DNA of 64,000 bases from Bacteroidota bacterium (GCA_019638705.1 JAHBTI010000006.1:79043-143042), one strand, 5' to 3'. Numbered from the stretch's first letter, positions 48,821 through 58,643 are shown. The notes: generated by a model from the letters alone, not told the origin. Program-made: numbers and translations.

Positions 48821-50440
48821 ATGAAACATTTTCTTTTTTTCGCTTTCATGTTTTCGGTTGCATTTGCCCATGCGCAGGAAACATTTACCCGCGCCGATAC
48901 GCTGAAAGGCACAATTACCAAAGAACGCGCGTGGTGGGACGTTTTGCATTACGATTTGCACGTTTCGTTTAACGAGAAAGACAGCAGCATTTTTGGCAGT
49001 AACAAAATTTTGTACAAAGTGTTGGATAAAAATTCCACCATACAAATTGACTTAATGCAGCCTATGCAAATTGACAGCGTGTTTCAAAATTCAAAACGCT
49101 GTGAGTGGAAACGCGACGGCAATACGGTTTTTATTTCCCTGCCCGAACAAACCGTAAACGAACAAAATGAAGTGTTGATTTATTTTCACGGAAAACCTCA
49201 CGCTGCAAAATTACCGCCATGGGACGGAGGAATTATTTGGAAAAAAGACAAAAACAACAATGCTTGGATTTCTGTTGCTTGCCAGGGCATAGGGGCGCAG
49301 GTGTGGTTTCCCAACAAAGACCACCAATATGATGAGCCTGACAGCGTTTCTATTCACATTACCGCAAACCAAGAATTGACAAGCGTTTCAAACGGAAATT
49401 TAATTTCCATAAAAGAAAAAGCGAATGAAACAAAAACCTATCATTGGAAAACCGTAAACCCGATTAATAATTACAACATCATTCCTTACATAGGAAGATA
49501 TGAAAATTTCAGCGACACGCTTCACGGCAAAGGCGGCGTGTTGGAAATTAATTATTGGGTATTGCAGGAACATTTGGAAAAAGCCAAAGCTTGGTTTAAA
49601 GATGTGAAACCCATGCTGCGCTGCTACGAAGACTGGTTCGGGAAATATCCTTTTTATGAAGACGGCTACAAAATTGTGGAAGCACCGCATTTGGGCATGG
49701 AACACCAAAGCGCAATTGCTTACGGAAATAAATTTCAAAACGGTTATGTGGGACAAGATTGGTCAAATACAGGCTGGGGCTTGAAATGGGATTTTATAGT
49801 CGTTCACGAATCGGGACACGAATGGTTTGGCAACAACATTACCGCACAAGATGCCGCGGATAACTGGATTCACGAAAGTTTTACCTGCTACGCCGAAAAT
49901 TTATACACCGAATATTTGTTTGGGAAAAAAGCAGGTGCGGAATATGTGATTGGCACACGCAGCGAAATTAAAAACGACAAACCCATGATTGGCGTTTATA
50001 ATGTAAACCAAAACGGTTCGGGCGATGTGTATTGGAAAGGTGCAAATATGTTGCACACGTTACGGCAAATTGTAAACAACGACAGTTTGTGGAAAGAAAT
50101 GTTTCGCGGACTGAACCGCACCTTTTGGCACCAAACCGTTATCACACAGCAAATAGAAAACTACATGAGCAGTTTTTTGAAATTAAATCTTACTCCGTTT
50201 TTCAACCAGTATTTGCGTACTGCGCAAGTACCGACATTTGAGTATAAAATCAAAAAAAATAAGGTTTTGTACCGTTGGGTAAACTGTGTGAAAGATTTTG
50301 ATATGCCTGTAAAAATTTTTGTAAACGTAAACGAAAAAGAGCTTTGGTTAAATCCAAAAACAAAACGGCAAAAAATTTCTGTGAAAGCAAAAACGTTTGC
50401 TGTGGATAAAAATTTTTATGTGAGAGTGAAAAAAAGATAG
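48821..50440 (+). CDS. M1-family metallopeptidase (aminopeptidase)
   Basis: 539 residues from ATG 48821, which places a signal peptide (KHFLFFAFMFSVAFAHAQ) at the start; an earlier in-frame ATG at 48788 lies in the hairpin. Zinc site VVHESGHEWFGNN (HExxH) with the third ligand Glu in NWIHESFTCYAENLYTE. The exopeptidase motif, usually GAMEN, reads GMEHQS here, so the substrate N-terminus may be recognised differently. N-terminal beta-saddle domain from 35-230. Shorter than the 850-residue PepN type, as expected for Bacteroidota secreted M1 enzymes. Periplasmic or surface location. Confidence 0.88.
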   Translation: MKHFLFFAFMFSVAFAHAQETFTRADTLKGTITKERAWWDVLHYDLHVSFNEKDSSIFGSNKILYKVLDKNSTIQIDLMQPMQIDSVFQNSKRCEWKRDGNTVFISLPEQTVNEQNEVLIYFHGKPHAAKLPPWDGGIIWKKDKNNNAWISVACQGIGAQVWFPNKDHQYDEPDSVSIHITANQELTSVSNGNLISIKEKANETKTYHWKTVNPINNYNIIPYIGRYENFSDTLHGKGGVLEINYWVLQEHLEKAKAWFKDVKPMLRCYEDWFGKYPFYEDGYKIVEAPHLGMEHQSAIAYGNKFQNGYVGQDWSNTGWGLKWDFIVVHESGHEWFGNNITAQDAADNWIHESFTCYAENLYTEYLFGKKAGAEYVIGTRSEIKNDKPMIGVYNVNQNGSGDVYWKGANMLHTLRQIVNNDSLWKEMFRGLNRTFWHQTVITQQIENYMSSFLKLNLTPFFNQYLRTAQVPTFEYKIKKNKVLYRWVNCVKDFDMPVKIFVNVNEKELWLNPKTKRQKISVKAKTFAVDKNFYVRVKKR

Positions 50441-50502
50441 TGTTTTAAACTTGCTACAAACCATAGCAAGCCCTTATTGTAAAAGTGTTTACTTTTACTC
50501 AA

Positions 50503-53001
50503 ATGAAACCAAGCATTGAAATAAACTCTCAATTTGAACAAGTGTTGCGCTTTGTAAACGAAACGCAGCAAATCATTTTTCTCACCGGCAAAGCAGGAAC
50601 AGGCAAAACCACTTTGCTTAAATACGTGAAAGAAAACACCTTTAAGCAAATGGCTATTGTTGCGCCAACAGGAGTGGCAGCAATTAATGCGGGAGGCTCA
50701 ACTATTCATTCGTTTTTTCAATTTCCGTTTACGCCATTTTTACCAACGCTGAAAGAAAGCGGAGAATTAGACGTGGCAAAAACGCAATTACCAACTTTAA
50801 AATACAATGCGCAACGTTTAAACATTTTCCGCAATTTGGAATTGTTGGTGATTGATGAAGTGAGCATGGTACGCGCCGATTTGCTTGACCAGATTGACGT
50901 AACGCTTCGGCAAACACGCAAACGCTGGTATCAGCCTTTCGGCGGTGTGCAAGTCATGTTAATTGGCGATATGTATCAGTTGCCGCCTGTGGTACAGCAG
51001 GAAGAATGGCAATTATTAAATTCAGTTTATAGTTCTCCTTTCTTTTTTGACAGCCGCGTGGTAAAACAATTTCCGCCTGTATATATTGAGTTGGAAAAAA
51101 TTTACCGTCAAAACGAAGCGCAGTTTATTAATCTCTTAAACAAAGTGCGCAACAATATTTTAGACACGGAAAGTTTGGAAGAACTTAATTCGCATTACAA
51201 AGCCAATCTTTCGCAGCAAGATTATCAAAACAATATTACGCTCACTACGCATAACCGAAAAGCCGACAGCATTAATTCAAAAAACTTGGAAGCCTTGCCT
51301 GATAAGGCTTTTAAGTTCAAATGTAGAGTAGAAGGAATTTTCTCCGACAAAAATTTTCCCGCCGAAGAAGAATTGATTTTGAAAAAAGGAACGCGCGTGA
51401 TGTTCTTAAAAAACAACGCCGAGAAAAATTATTACAACGGAAAAATCGGTATTGTAACTTTTGTGAACGATGAAACAATAAAAGTGAAATGCGACGAAGA
51501 CACAAACGAAATTGAAGTGGCGCGTGAAACATGGACAAACGTGTCGTACAAATTAGACCGCGCAACCAAGCACATTGACGAAGAAATTTTGGGAACGTTT
51601 ACACAATTTCCTTTACGCTTGGCGTGGGCAATTACCATTCACAAAAGTCAGGGTTTAACTTTTGACAAATTAATTATTGATGCGGCGGAATCATTCAGCG
51701 CGGGACAAGTGTATGTGGCTTTGAGCCGTTGCCGCAGCTTGAGTGGCTTGACATTGAGTTCACGCATAAGTCCGCAAGCCTTGATGAACGATAATAATAT
51801 TTTGAATTTTTCTTCCACCAAGCAAGATGAAGAACAAGTACAAAACATTTTTTCTTCTTCGCAGCGTGAGTACATAAAAACGGTCTTGCTTGCTTTGTTT
51901 GATTTGTCGGCGCAGCAACAAAACAGAAAAGATTTGGGCGGCGTGATTGAAACCTTTAAAGCAAAAATTACTACTGAAGGGCATTTTTGGGCTAAATCTT
52001 TTTTTGAAAAAATTGACGCGCTGAATGATGTGGCAAATAAATTTAAAAATCAACTTTCGGGATTAATTGATAATGCAACAAATATTGAAAGCGACACAAA
52101 TTTGCAGGAACGCATTAAAAAAGCATCGTTGTATTTTGAAACCGAATTGCAAAATTGTTTAAACGATTTGCGCAACTGCCCTTTGGTAACCGAAAGTAAA
52201 GAAGCGGCTGACGAAATGAACGGCATTTTGCAAACCTTGTTTGAGGCATTATTTCAAAAACACGCGCTCATAAAAAATTGTGCAAACGGTTTTGTTTTTT
52301 CCGAATTTGTGAAAAATAAATTGAGTTTGCGTTATCCCGATTTCAGAATAAATGTGTACGCAAGTGCCAAAAACACTAAAGTTTCGGCAGATGTGAAATA
52401 TCCCGACTTATACAGAAAACTGATTTTGCTGCGCGATGATATTTGCAACGATGAACAAAAACCAATTTACATGGTGGCAAATAAAAACACATTGACAGAA
52501 TTGGCGAATTTTTTACCTGCTGCAAAAGAAGATTTGCTGAAAATTTCAGGTTTTGGAGAAGCAAAAGTCAATGCTTACGGCGATGGTTTTTTAAAAATCA
52601 TTAAAGAATTTATGCTTGAAAATAATTTGGCAAGCAACATGAGTTCTAAAGTGCCCAAGAAAGAAAAGAAAACTCCTGAAGAACGCAATAAGGAAAACGA
52701 AACTAAAACCAATACTAAAGAAATTACGTTTCAATTATACAAACAAGGCTTAAAACCCGCTGAAATAGCCAAAGAACGAAACTTGGCAGTAACAACGATT
52801 GAAACACATTTAACGCCTTACGTTGCAAGCGGAGAAATAAACATTAACGATTTAGTAAGCACGAAAAAACAAAAAATCATTTCGGAAGCCTTGCAGGATT
52901 TTAAATACGAAGACGGATTGACGGTTGTAAAAAACAAATTACCCGATGATGTTTCATATTCAGAAATCAGGTATGTGTTGGCGGGTAGAGTTTCCCGCTG
53001 A
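50503..53001 (+). CDS. Pif1/RecD-like helicase fused to HRDC and helix-turn-helix domains
   Basis: 832 residues from ATG 50503. SF1 helicase core in the first 420: FLTGKAGTGKTTLLKYV (Walker A), VAPTGVAAINAGGSTIHSFF, LVIDEVSMVRADLLD (Walker B), LIGDMYQLPPVV, EKIYRQ, and FPLRLAWAITIHKSQGLTFD with VALSRCRSLSGL, the Pif1-like motifs. A helical middle follows. Near 640-720 lies an HRDC-like unit (YPDLYRKLILLRDDICND ... TELANFLPAAKEDLLKISGFGEAKVNAYGDGFLKII). The last 100 residues hold a helix-turn-helix as in RecQ tails (YKQGLKPAEIAKERNLAVTTIETHLTPYV). The role is probably replication fork or G-quadruplex maintenance. Confidence 0.88.
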   Translation: MKPSIEINSQFEQVLRFVNETQQIIFLTGKAGTGKTTLLKYVKENTFKQMAIVAPTGVAAINAGGSTIHSFFQFPFTPFLPTLKESGELDVAKTQLPTLKYNAQRLNIFRNLELLVIDEVSMVRADLLDQIDVTLRQTRKRWYQPFGGVQVMLIGDMYQLPPVVQQEEWQLLNSVYSSPFFFDSRVVKQFPPVYIELEKIYRQNEAQFINLLNKVRNNILDTESLEELNSHYKANLSQQDYQNNITLTTHNRKADSINSKNLEALPDKAFKFKCRVEGIFSDKNFPAEEELILKKGTRVMFLKNNAEKNYYNGKIGIVTFVNDETIKVKCDEDTNEIEVARETWTNVSYKLDRATKHIDEEILGTFTQFPLRLAWAITIHKSQGLTFDKLIIDAAESFSAGQVYVALSRCRSLSGLTLSSRISPQALMNDNNILNFSSTKQDEEQVQNIFSSSQREYIKTVLLALFDLSAQQQNRKDLGGVIETFKAKITTEGHFWAKSFFEKIDALNDVANKFKNQLSGLIDNATNIESDTNLQERIKKASLYFETELQNCLNDLRNCPLVTESKEAADEMNGILQTLFEALFQKHALIKNCANGFVFSEFVKNKLSLRYPDFRINVYASAKNTKVSADVKYPDLYRKLILLRDDICNDEQKPIYMVANKNTLTELANFLPAAKEDLLKISGFGEAKVNAYGDGFLKIIKEFMLENNLASNMSSKVPKKEKKTPEERNKENETKTNTKEITFQLYKQGLKPAEIAKERNLAVTTIETHLTPYVASGEININDLVSTKKQKIISEALQDFKYEDGLTVVKNKLPDDVSYSEIRYVLAGRVSR

Positions 53002-53080
53002 TTTATGCAGATGAGTTCGCAGATTTTCGCTGAAATACTCTGCAAAATCTGCGGTTTTAATCTGTGTTATCTGCGGGAAA
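52991..53080. repeat. Inverted repeat overlapping the helicase stop codon
   Basis: TTTCCCGC (52991-52998) and GCGGGAAA (53073-53080), with GCAGAT/ATCTGC-type words inside (GCAGATTTTCGC, CTGCAAAATCTGC). The left arm encodes the final residues Ser-Arg and the stop of the helicase, so the repeat supplies the gene's end. Confidence 0.65.
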
Positions 53081-53087
53081 TTAGTTC

Positions 53088-53095
53088 TATCTTTG
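53088..53095 (+). promoter_or_regulatory. Candidate -7 box of the Nfu gene
   Basis: TATCTTTG, exact TAnnTTTG, 20 nt before ATG 53115, directly after the repeat. A -33 element is not clear. Confidence 0.4.
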
Positions 53096-53114
53096 TAAAC
53101 TCTTTTTCAATCAC

Positions 53115-53738
53115 ATGAACATTCAAGACATTCCATACATTATTTACGCGGAAGAAACGCCCAATCCCACAAGCCTGAAGTTTGTGGCAAATAAATTGCT
53201 GTTGGTAAGCGGTGCTTCTGCCGATTATCAAAGCGTTGCCGAAACGGCTGATGCGCCCATTGCAAAAAATTTATTTCAGTTTCCCTTTGTGAAGCGCGTG
53301 TTTGTTTCTTCCAATTACGTTACCGTTACCAAGCACGATATGGTGGAGTGGGAAGAAATCCGCGATGAATTGCGTGTGTTTATTACCAATTACTTAAATC
53401 AAGGTAACGCGGTAATCAATAAACTGCCGCAACGCGAAGTGGCAAAAGATTCTTCCTTTAAAGAAACTGTTTCGGTAAACACGCAGCACAACGCGCCGAG
53501 CAACGCCGTAGAAAATAAAATTATTGAAGTATTGGAGCAATACATTCGCCCGGCGGTGGAACAGGACGGCGGTTTAATTACCTTTAAAGAATTGAATGAC
53601 GGTGTTGTTACCGTTCAAATGCGCGGCTCTTGCAGCGGTTGCCCAAGCAGCACCATGACTTTGAAAGCAGGCATTGAAGCCTTGTTAAAACGTTTACTTC
53701 CCGATGATGTGAAAGAAGTGGTGAGCGAAGCCGTTTAA
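53115..53738 (+). CDS. Nfu-type iron-sulfur scaffold/carrier protein
   Basis: 207 residues. N-terminal Nfu_N domain (YIIYAEETPNPTSLKFVANKLLL, then PIAKNLFQFPFVKRVFVSSNYVTVTK). The C-terminal NifU domain at about 130-207 has IRPAVEQDGGLITFKEL and the cluster-binding CxxC in RGSCSGCPSSTMTLKAGIEALLKR. It delivers [4Fe-4S] clusters to apoproteins. Both domains are complete. Confidence 0.93.
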   Translation: MNIQDIPYIIYAEETPNPTSLKFVANKLLLVSGASADYQSVAETADAPIAKNLFQFPFVKRVFVSSNYVTVTKHDMVEWEEIRDELRVFITNYLNQGNAVINKLPQREVAKDSSFKETVSVNTQHNAPSNAVENKIIEVLEQYIRPAVEQDGGLITFKELNDGVVTVQMRGSCSGCPSSTMTLKAGIEALLKRLLPDDVKEVVSEAV

Positions 53739-53740
53739 TT

Positions 53741-53772
53741 AGACAATTTGACAATGAGTTAATAAGACAATG
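53741..53772. repeat. Short-word intergenic repeat (GACAATGAG type), second occurrence
   Basis: GACAATTTGACAATGAG followed by TTAATAAGACAATGAA, similar to 20786-20861. AT-rich spacer between nfu and the deaminase gene. Confidence 0.4.
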
Positions 53773-53803
53773 AACCAACTTCTTTAAACTTTGAACTATA
53801 AAA

Positions 53804-54259
53804 ATGAAACCTTCTTTTGATACAATATATATGGGCTTGGCAGAGCAGTTGGCAAAACGCTCGCATTGCGTAAAAGCCCAGGTTGGTGCGGTACTCACAA
53901 AAGATACACGCATTGTTTCTTTGGGTTATAACGGACCACCTGCGGGAACACACAACTGCGATGAAGATTTTCCCGAACAGGGCTGCCCGCGCGACAGCAA
54001 GGGTAGTTGCTCATTGGCTTTGCACGCCGAACAAAACGCCATTTTATACGGAACAAAAAACGGCGTGAGTATGGACGGCGCAACCTTATATGTTACACTT
54101 TCACCCTGCATTGCCTGCGCACGGGTGATTTTTACCGTTGGCATAAAAAAAGTTTTTTTTAAAGACAGTTATGCCAAATTCAAAGGCATACCAAGCGATG
54201 AGGGCGTTGATTTTTTGAGAAAATTTGGTGTGGAAGTCATTGAATATGCTGAACAGTGA
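53804..54259 (+). CDS. dCMP deaminase family protein (ComEB-like)
   Basis: 151 residues, standard length. Zinc site in LALHAEQNAILYG (His-x-Glu) and SPCIACARVIFTVGIKKV (PCxxC). The family insert RDSKGSCS carries an additional Cys-containing loop (TGTHNCDEDFPEQGCPR) that binds a structural zinc in dCMP deaminases. It would convert dCMP to dUMP for thymidylate synthesis. Its TGA overlaps the GTG of the next gene by 4 nt. Confidence 0.92.
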   Translation: MKPSFDTIYMGLAEQLAKRSHCVKAQVGAVLTKDTRIVSLGYNGPPAGTHNCDEDFPEQGCPRDSKGSCSLALHAEQNAILYGTKNGVSMDGATLYVTLSPCIACARVIFTVGIKKVFFKDSYAKFKGIPSDEGVDFLRKFGVEVIEYAEQ

Positions 54260-54579
54260 AAGAAAGGAGGAACATAGCAGTTTGTTGTGCAATGTTTCTC
54301 TTTGCAGTTTCTGTAAACGCACAGGAATTAAAAGTTACCTATTACAAACCCAAATCATTTAAAGAAGAACGCATTGAATACAAACAAGAGCGTGCCGAAG
54401 TGCGCTTGCAAAACCAATATGCGCGCGAAGAAAGGCAGCACGTTAAAAAACATCACAAGCGCATTCAAACCAAAGCCGTGCGCAAACGCATGAAACAAAA
54501 CCGAAAAAAAGCCGCACGAAATACGTTTAACGAGCGTATGCCCTTTTACGAAAGGTGGTTTAACCGTAAAAAACATTAA
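54256..54579 (+). CDS. Small basic exported protein of unknown function
   Basis: 107 residues starting with GTG at 54256, overlapping the deaminase stop as GTGA; an internal ATG at 54292 would cut the signal peptide in two. Signal peptide MKERRNIAVCCAMFLFAVSVNAQ. The mature part is highly charged and basic (EERQHVKKHHKRIQTKAV, KRMKQNRKKAARN) with no hydrophobic core, so probably disordered or binding an acidic partner. No family recognised. AAGGAGG at 54262-54268 is a chance Shine-Dalgarno-like string in codons for Glu-Arg-Arg. Confidence 0.6.
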   Translation: MKERRNIAVCCAMFLFAVSVNAQELKVTYYKPKSFKEERIEYKQERAEVRLQNQYAREERQHVKKHHKRIQTKAVRKRMKQNRKKAARNTFNERMPFYERWFNRKKH

Positions 54580-54872
54580 CGAAAAGTCCCTCTCTTTTGG
54601 AGAGGGATTTAGGGTGAGGCTTTACCACTTATCCCCAATTTCCTGCCACTTATCAAATTCATACCGCCACATTATAATATGTGAATTTAGTATCAGTTAA
54701 ACTTTACTAATTTCACACGGTGAATAAGGCTTGGGATAACAAAACCTTAAAAGTTTAAGCGATTGAAAACCATATTATTAATAAAAAGTATAGAAATTTT
54801 TTTGCTACATAGCGTGATGCTGCATAAATTTAAGGCTTCACAAAAATTGATTATTAAGGTAATTTAACACGT
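54580..54872. other. 293-bp region before the TonB-receptor operon
   Basis: Holds a hairpin TCCCTCTC/GAGAGGGA (54587-54607, loop TTTTG) followed by TTTAGGGTGAGGC, a frequent Bacteroidota spacer word, which may end the upstream transcript. It also holds a near-perfect stem TGTGAATTTAGT/ACTAATTTCACA (54680-54717, one mismatch). No credible TAnnTTTG box or ORF is seen close to ATG 54873, so the operon promoter could not be placed. Confidence 0.5.
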
Positions 54873-57800
54873 ATGAAGAAAATATATTTAGCACTTGTAT
54901 TGGTTGTTTTTGGTGGTTTAACGGCGTTTGCTCAAAACGATAATGGCGCAATTAGGATTACGCTGCAGGACAAAACAACAAAAGAAGAAATTCCTTTTGC
55001 CAACGTGGTGGCGTATAAAGACGGCGTACAGGTTGGTGTAGCCACAACCGATATAGACGGTGTAGCCATCATTAAACCGCTTGCTCCGGGTAAATACACG
55101 GTAAAAGGTGTATATGTAGGCTATCAGGCAGCAGAAATTAAAGATGTGTTGGTGGGCGAAGGAAAAACCGCTTACGTTACCATTCCTTTATCAAACGGCG
55201 AAGGGGTGAGGTTAGATGAAGTAGAAGTTATCGTCTATCAAATTCCTTTAATTGACCCTGACATGAAATCGGGCAGTACTGTTGACCGTGAACAATTCCA
55301 GAATATGGCGGTAAAAGATGTCAATTCGGTGGCTGCTCAAACTGCAGGTGTGTATCAGGCTGACGAAGGAAAAGGCTTGAACGTACGCGGTGGGCGCGAA
55401 GGTGCAACCACTTACTTTGTGGACGGTGCAAAAGTATTCGGGACACCAAAATTACCGCAACAAGGCATTGAACAAATTAACATGATTACGGGCGGTGTAC
55501 CGGCAAGTTACGGCGACTTAACTTCAGGCGCAATTTCCATTACTACCCGTGGACCGCAATCGCAATATTTTGGAGGCGTAGAATTAATTTCCTCTCAGCT
55601 TACCGATAAATTCGGTTACAACTCGCTAGGCTTTAGTGTTGGCGGACCTTTATATAAAAAGAAAGATTCTACCAAACGCACGGTGTTGGGTTTCTTTATT
55701 TCAGGGCAGGGAAATTATATTAAAGAACCAACTCCCTCTTTTGTGCCTATTTATGTTATTAAAGACGAAAAATTAGATGAATTGCAGGCAACCCCTTTAC
55801 TTCCTTCCCCTTCGGGTACAGGTTATATCCGCGCTACTGATTTTATCACCAAAAACGACATGAACACTCAGGCATTTCGCCCGAATACACGTTCGCGTGC
55901 TTTGTCGCTTAACGCAAAATTGGATTTTGCACCTACGGCAAACACAAACATTTCTTTGGGTGGGTTTTATGACTATACCGACAACAAATACGGTCAGTCG
56001 TTTACCGCAAGCGGAGGTCCTATTGCAGGAAACCTGCTTTTAAACTCAAACAACAATCCGCTTAACACACAAAGAATGTGGCGCGGAACACTTTCTATCA
56101 CCCAAAAATTCGGCACTTCAAATTCAGGCGGCAAATCGCAGTCCATTGTAACCAACCCTTTCTTTAAATTTTTGGCAAGTTACGAAGACATTAAAAACCT
56201 GTCGGGAAGTGAAAAATTTAAAGACCGTGTTTTTGAATACGGCTACATCGGTAACTTTGACAGAACTTTCCACCAACAAGAATACGCATGGAACTACGCT
56301 TACGCACCCGGCTTTGAAATTCCGGGGCAACCCGGCACGGCGGTAAACGCTTATACCTACACAGGGCGCAGCGAAATGCCTGTAAAATTTACGGCAGGCG
56401 ATTTAAACCCTGAGGCGGTTAATTATACAAGGTACTTGGTTGAACAAACCCCTGCCGAACGCCTTAGTATGGATTACATTGTAGCCAATAACGGTTTAAG
56501 AAACGGCGACTCGCCTCAGAGCATATACAGTTTATTCAGCAGTTTTGGAAGTATGCCGGGCGTGTATTTAACACAAAACCGCCAGCAGGCGCGCGTGGCT
56601 GCAAGTTTTAATGCCGATATTAAAAACCATGCCATAACTGTGGGTATGGAATTTGACCAACGCTTTACAAGTAATTATCAGGTTGGGGGTGCAGGCGGTT
56701 TTGCTCCTTCAGCTCAGGGTTTATGGACGCGTATGCGCCAGATTACCAATTCGCATACCGACCAGTTGGATATGTCTAATCCGCATTTGAATGCCGACCT
56801 TTCGGGCTTAATTCCTTATTATTATTACGATTACGCTTATAATGCCGAAAAACAAACCCAGTTTTCTGAAAGGTTACTGGAAAAATTAGGTTTGCCGAAA
56901 AACTATACAGGTTTTGTAAATACCGATGCCTTAAATCCTGCCGATTTAAGTTTGGATATGTTTAGTGCCGAAGATTTGTTGGGCGGTTCTTCTGAAACCA
57001 ATTTGGTAGCCTATATGGGGTACAGCCACGACGGTAAACGAAATACCGATAAAACAAACATCAGCGACTTTTTGACCAAAAAAGATGAAAACGGCAGAAA
57101 TATGTTGCCAATCGGAACGTTTAAGCCAATTTACACCTCGGTTTACATCATGGATAAATTTGACTTTAAAGACATTAAGTTTAACGTGGGCTTGCGTGTT
57201 GACCGTTTTGATGCCAATCAGCCTGTACTGAAAGATAAATATGCGCTCCACGATTTGGCGCGTGTAGGTGATTTGTCTTCCTTATCAAACCTGCCAACAG
57301 GCTTTGCCGATAATGTACCGCAAAATATTTCTAAAGATGCTGCTGTGTATGTAGCCCAAAACCCTTCGGGCGGAAAATCACCTGTGTCTATTATGGGTTA
57401 CAGAGACGGCGATGTGTGGTTTGATGCCGAGGGTAAAGAAATATCTGACCCGCGTATCATTGCTTCGGCTGACGGACGACCTATTCCTTTATATAAAGAC
57501 AATGCCAATTACGACAAAAATATGTCGGTTGATGCCTTTACCAACTATGTGGCAGCCATTAATGCCATGCCGCGTTTGGCGTTTTCATTCCCGATTTCAG
57601 ATGTAGCCAACTTTTTTGCACACTACGATATTTTAACCAAACGCCCCGGCGGAAACGTTTTAAATCCTTTGGATTATTATTATTTGAGCAGTTCTGCCAA
57701 CACACCGTTTTTGGCAAACCCGAATTTAAAACCCGAAAGTACAGTGGACTATGAGTTGGGCTTTTCTCAGGTATTGAACGAACGTAAAAATGCCTCTTTA

Positions 57801-58643
57801 ACCATTACTTCATTTTACCGCGAATTCAGAAATCAGTTGAATCAGCGCATGATTGTAGGCGCGTACCCTAAAAACTACCTCATGTACGATAACATTGATT
57901 TTGGAACGGTAAAAGGCTTGTCGCTTGTATTCGATTTCCGCAGAACAGGTGGTTCGCGCATTAACTTTAACTACACCTTACAGTTTGCCGAAGGTTCAGG
58001 CTCTAATGCCAATTCGGGTGCAAATTTGGCAAGCAGCGGACAACCAAACTTGCGCGTGTTACAACCTTTGGATTATGACCAGCGCCACAGCTTTGTGCTA
58101 ACCTATGATTACCGTTTTGGCGGCAGCGAAGATTACAGAGGTCCGGCGTTTAAAACCAAAAACGATAAAACAATCCGTATATTGGAAGATGTAGGTTTCA
58201 ACCTTTCTTTCCTTGTAGGTTCAGGCACACCATACACACGTTGGATTGGTGCTGTGCCTACGCAGGGCGGCAACGGACGCTCAAGTATTTTGGGGCAAAT
58301 CAACGGCTCGTCTAAACCATGGCAATTCAGAACCAACTTCAGAATTGATAAAAATGTGCCTTTAACCTTTGGTAAAGACGATAAGGAAAACAAAAAAACA
58401 GCCAATTTGAACATTTATTTGCAGGTGTTGAATTTGCTTAATTCACGAAACATATTGAATGTGTATAATTACACAGGCATGGCAAATGATGACGGCTTTT
58501 TGTCATCGCAGCAAGGGCAGGTATCTTTAAGCCAGGCAAACAGTCCATTGGCGTACTCGGATATGTACAGCATACGCGTAAACAACCCGAACAATTACAG
58601 CTTACCGCGTCAAATTCGCATAGGTTTATTATTTGAATTTTAA
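54873..58643 (+). CDS. TonB-dependent receptor with carboxypeptidase-like N-terminal domain
   Basis: 1256 residues. Signal peptide 1-21. A carboxypeptidase regulatory-like beta-sandwich at about 25-110 (IPFANVVAYKDG, GKYTVKGVYVGYQ). Plug domain at about 120-235 (STVDREQFQNMAVKDVNSVAAQTAGVYQ, LNVRGGREGATTYFVDGAKV, PQQGIEQINMITGGVPASYGDLTSGAISITTRG). The beta-barrel fills the rest and ends in LLFEF, the C-terminal aromatic expected for outer-membrane insertion. It is the size of SusC-like receptors, but no SusD gene follows. The downstream gene begins 18 bp away after a GGAGGA. Confidence 0.92.
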   Translation: MKKIYLALVLVVFGGLTAFAQNDNGAIRITLQDKTTKEEIPFANVVAYKDGVQVGVATTDIDGVAIIKPLAPGKYTVKGVYVGYQAAEIKDVLVGEGKTAYVTIPLSNGEGVRLDEVEVIVYQIPLIDPDMKSGSTVDREQFQNMAVKDVNSVAAQTAGVYQADEGKGLNVRGGREGATTYFVDGAKVFGTPKLPQQGIEQINMITGGVPASYGDLTSGAISITTRGPQSQYFGGVELISSQLTDKFGYNSLGFSVGGPLYKKKDSTKRTVLGFFISGQGNYIKEPTPSFVPIYVIKDEKLDELQATPLLPSPSGTGYIRATDFITKNDMNTQAFRPNTRSRALSLNAKLDFAPTANTNISLGGFYDYTDNKYGQSFTASGGPIAGNLLLNSNNNPLNTQRMWRGTLSITQKFGTSNSGGKSQSIVTNPFFKFLASYEDIKNLSGSEKFKDRVFEYGYIGNFDRTFHQQEYAWNYAYAPGFEIPGQPGTAVNAYTYTGRSEMPVKFTAGDLNPEAVNYTRYLVEQTPAERLSMDYIVANNGLRNGDSPQSIYSLFSSFGSMPGVYLTQNRQQARVAASFNADIKNHAITVGMEFDQRFTSNYQVGGAGGFAPSAQGLWTRMRQITNSHTDQLDMSNPHLNADLSGLIPYYYYDYAYNAEKQTQFSERLLEKLGLPKNYTGFVNTDALNPADLSLDMFSAEDLLGGSSETNLVAYMGYSHDGKRNTDKTNISDFLTKKDENGRNMLPIGTFKPIYTSVYIMDKFDFKDIKFNVGLRVDRFDANQPVLKDKYALHDLARVGDLSSLSNLPTGFADNVPQNISKDAAVYVAQNPSGGKSPVSIMGYRDGDVWFDAEGKEISDPRIIASADGRPIPLYKDNANYDKNMSVDAFTNYVAAINAMPRLAFSFPISDVANFFAHYDILTKRPGGNVLNPLDYYYLSSSANTPFLANPNLKPESTVDYELGFSQVLNERKNASLTITSFYREFRNQLNQRMIVGAYPKNYLMYDNIDFGTVKGLSLVFDFRRTGGSRINFNYTLQFAEGSGSNANSGANLASSGQPNLRVLQPLDYDQRHSFVLTYDYRFGGSEDYRGPAFKTKNDKTIRILEDVGFNLSFLVGSGTPYTRWIGAVPTQGGNGRSSILGQINGSSKPWQFRTNFRIDKNVPLTFGKDDKENKKTANLNIYLQVLNLLNSRNILNVYNYTGMANDDGFLSSQQGQVSLSQANSPLAYSDMYSIRVNNPNNYSLPRQIRIGLLFEF

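Noticed and set aside
54262..54268. AAGGAGG as ribosome binding site for an internal start
   Set aside because: It lies inside codons of the signal peptide region; an internal start at 54292 would destroy the signal sequence.
54587..54607. Rho-independent terminator after the basic exported protein
   Set aside because: The stem is good, but followed by TTTAGGGTGAGG and not a T run; this wording is a common dispersed spacer, so it is listed only as part of the region.
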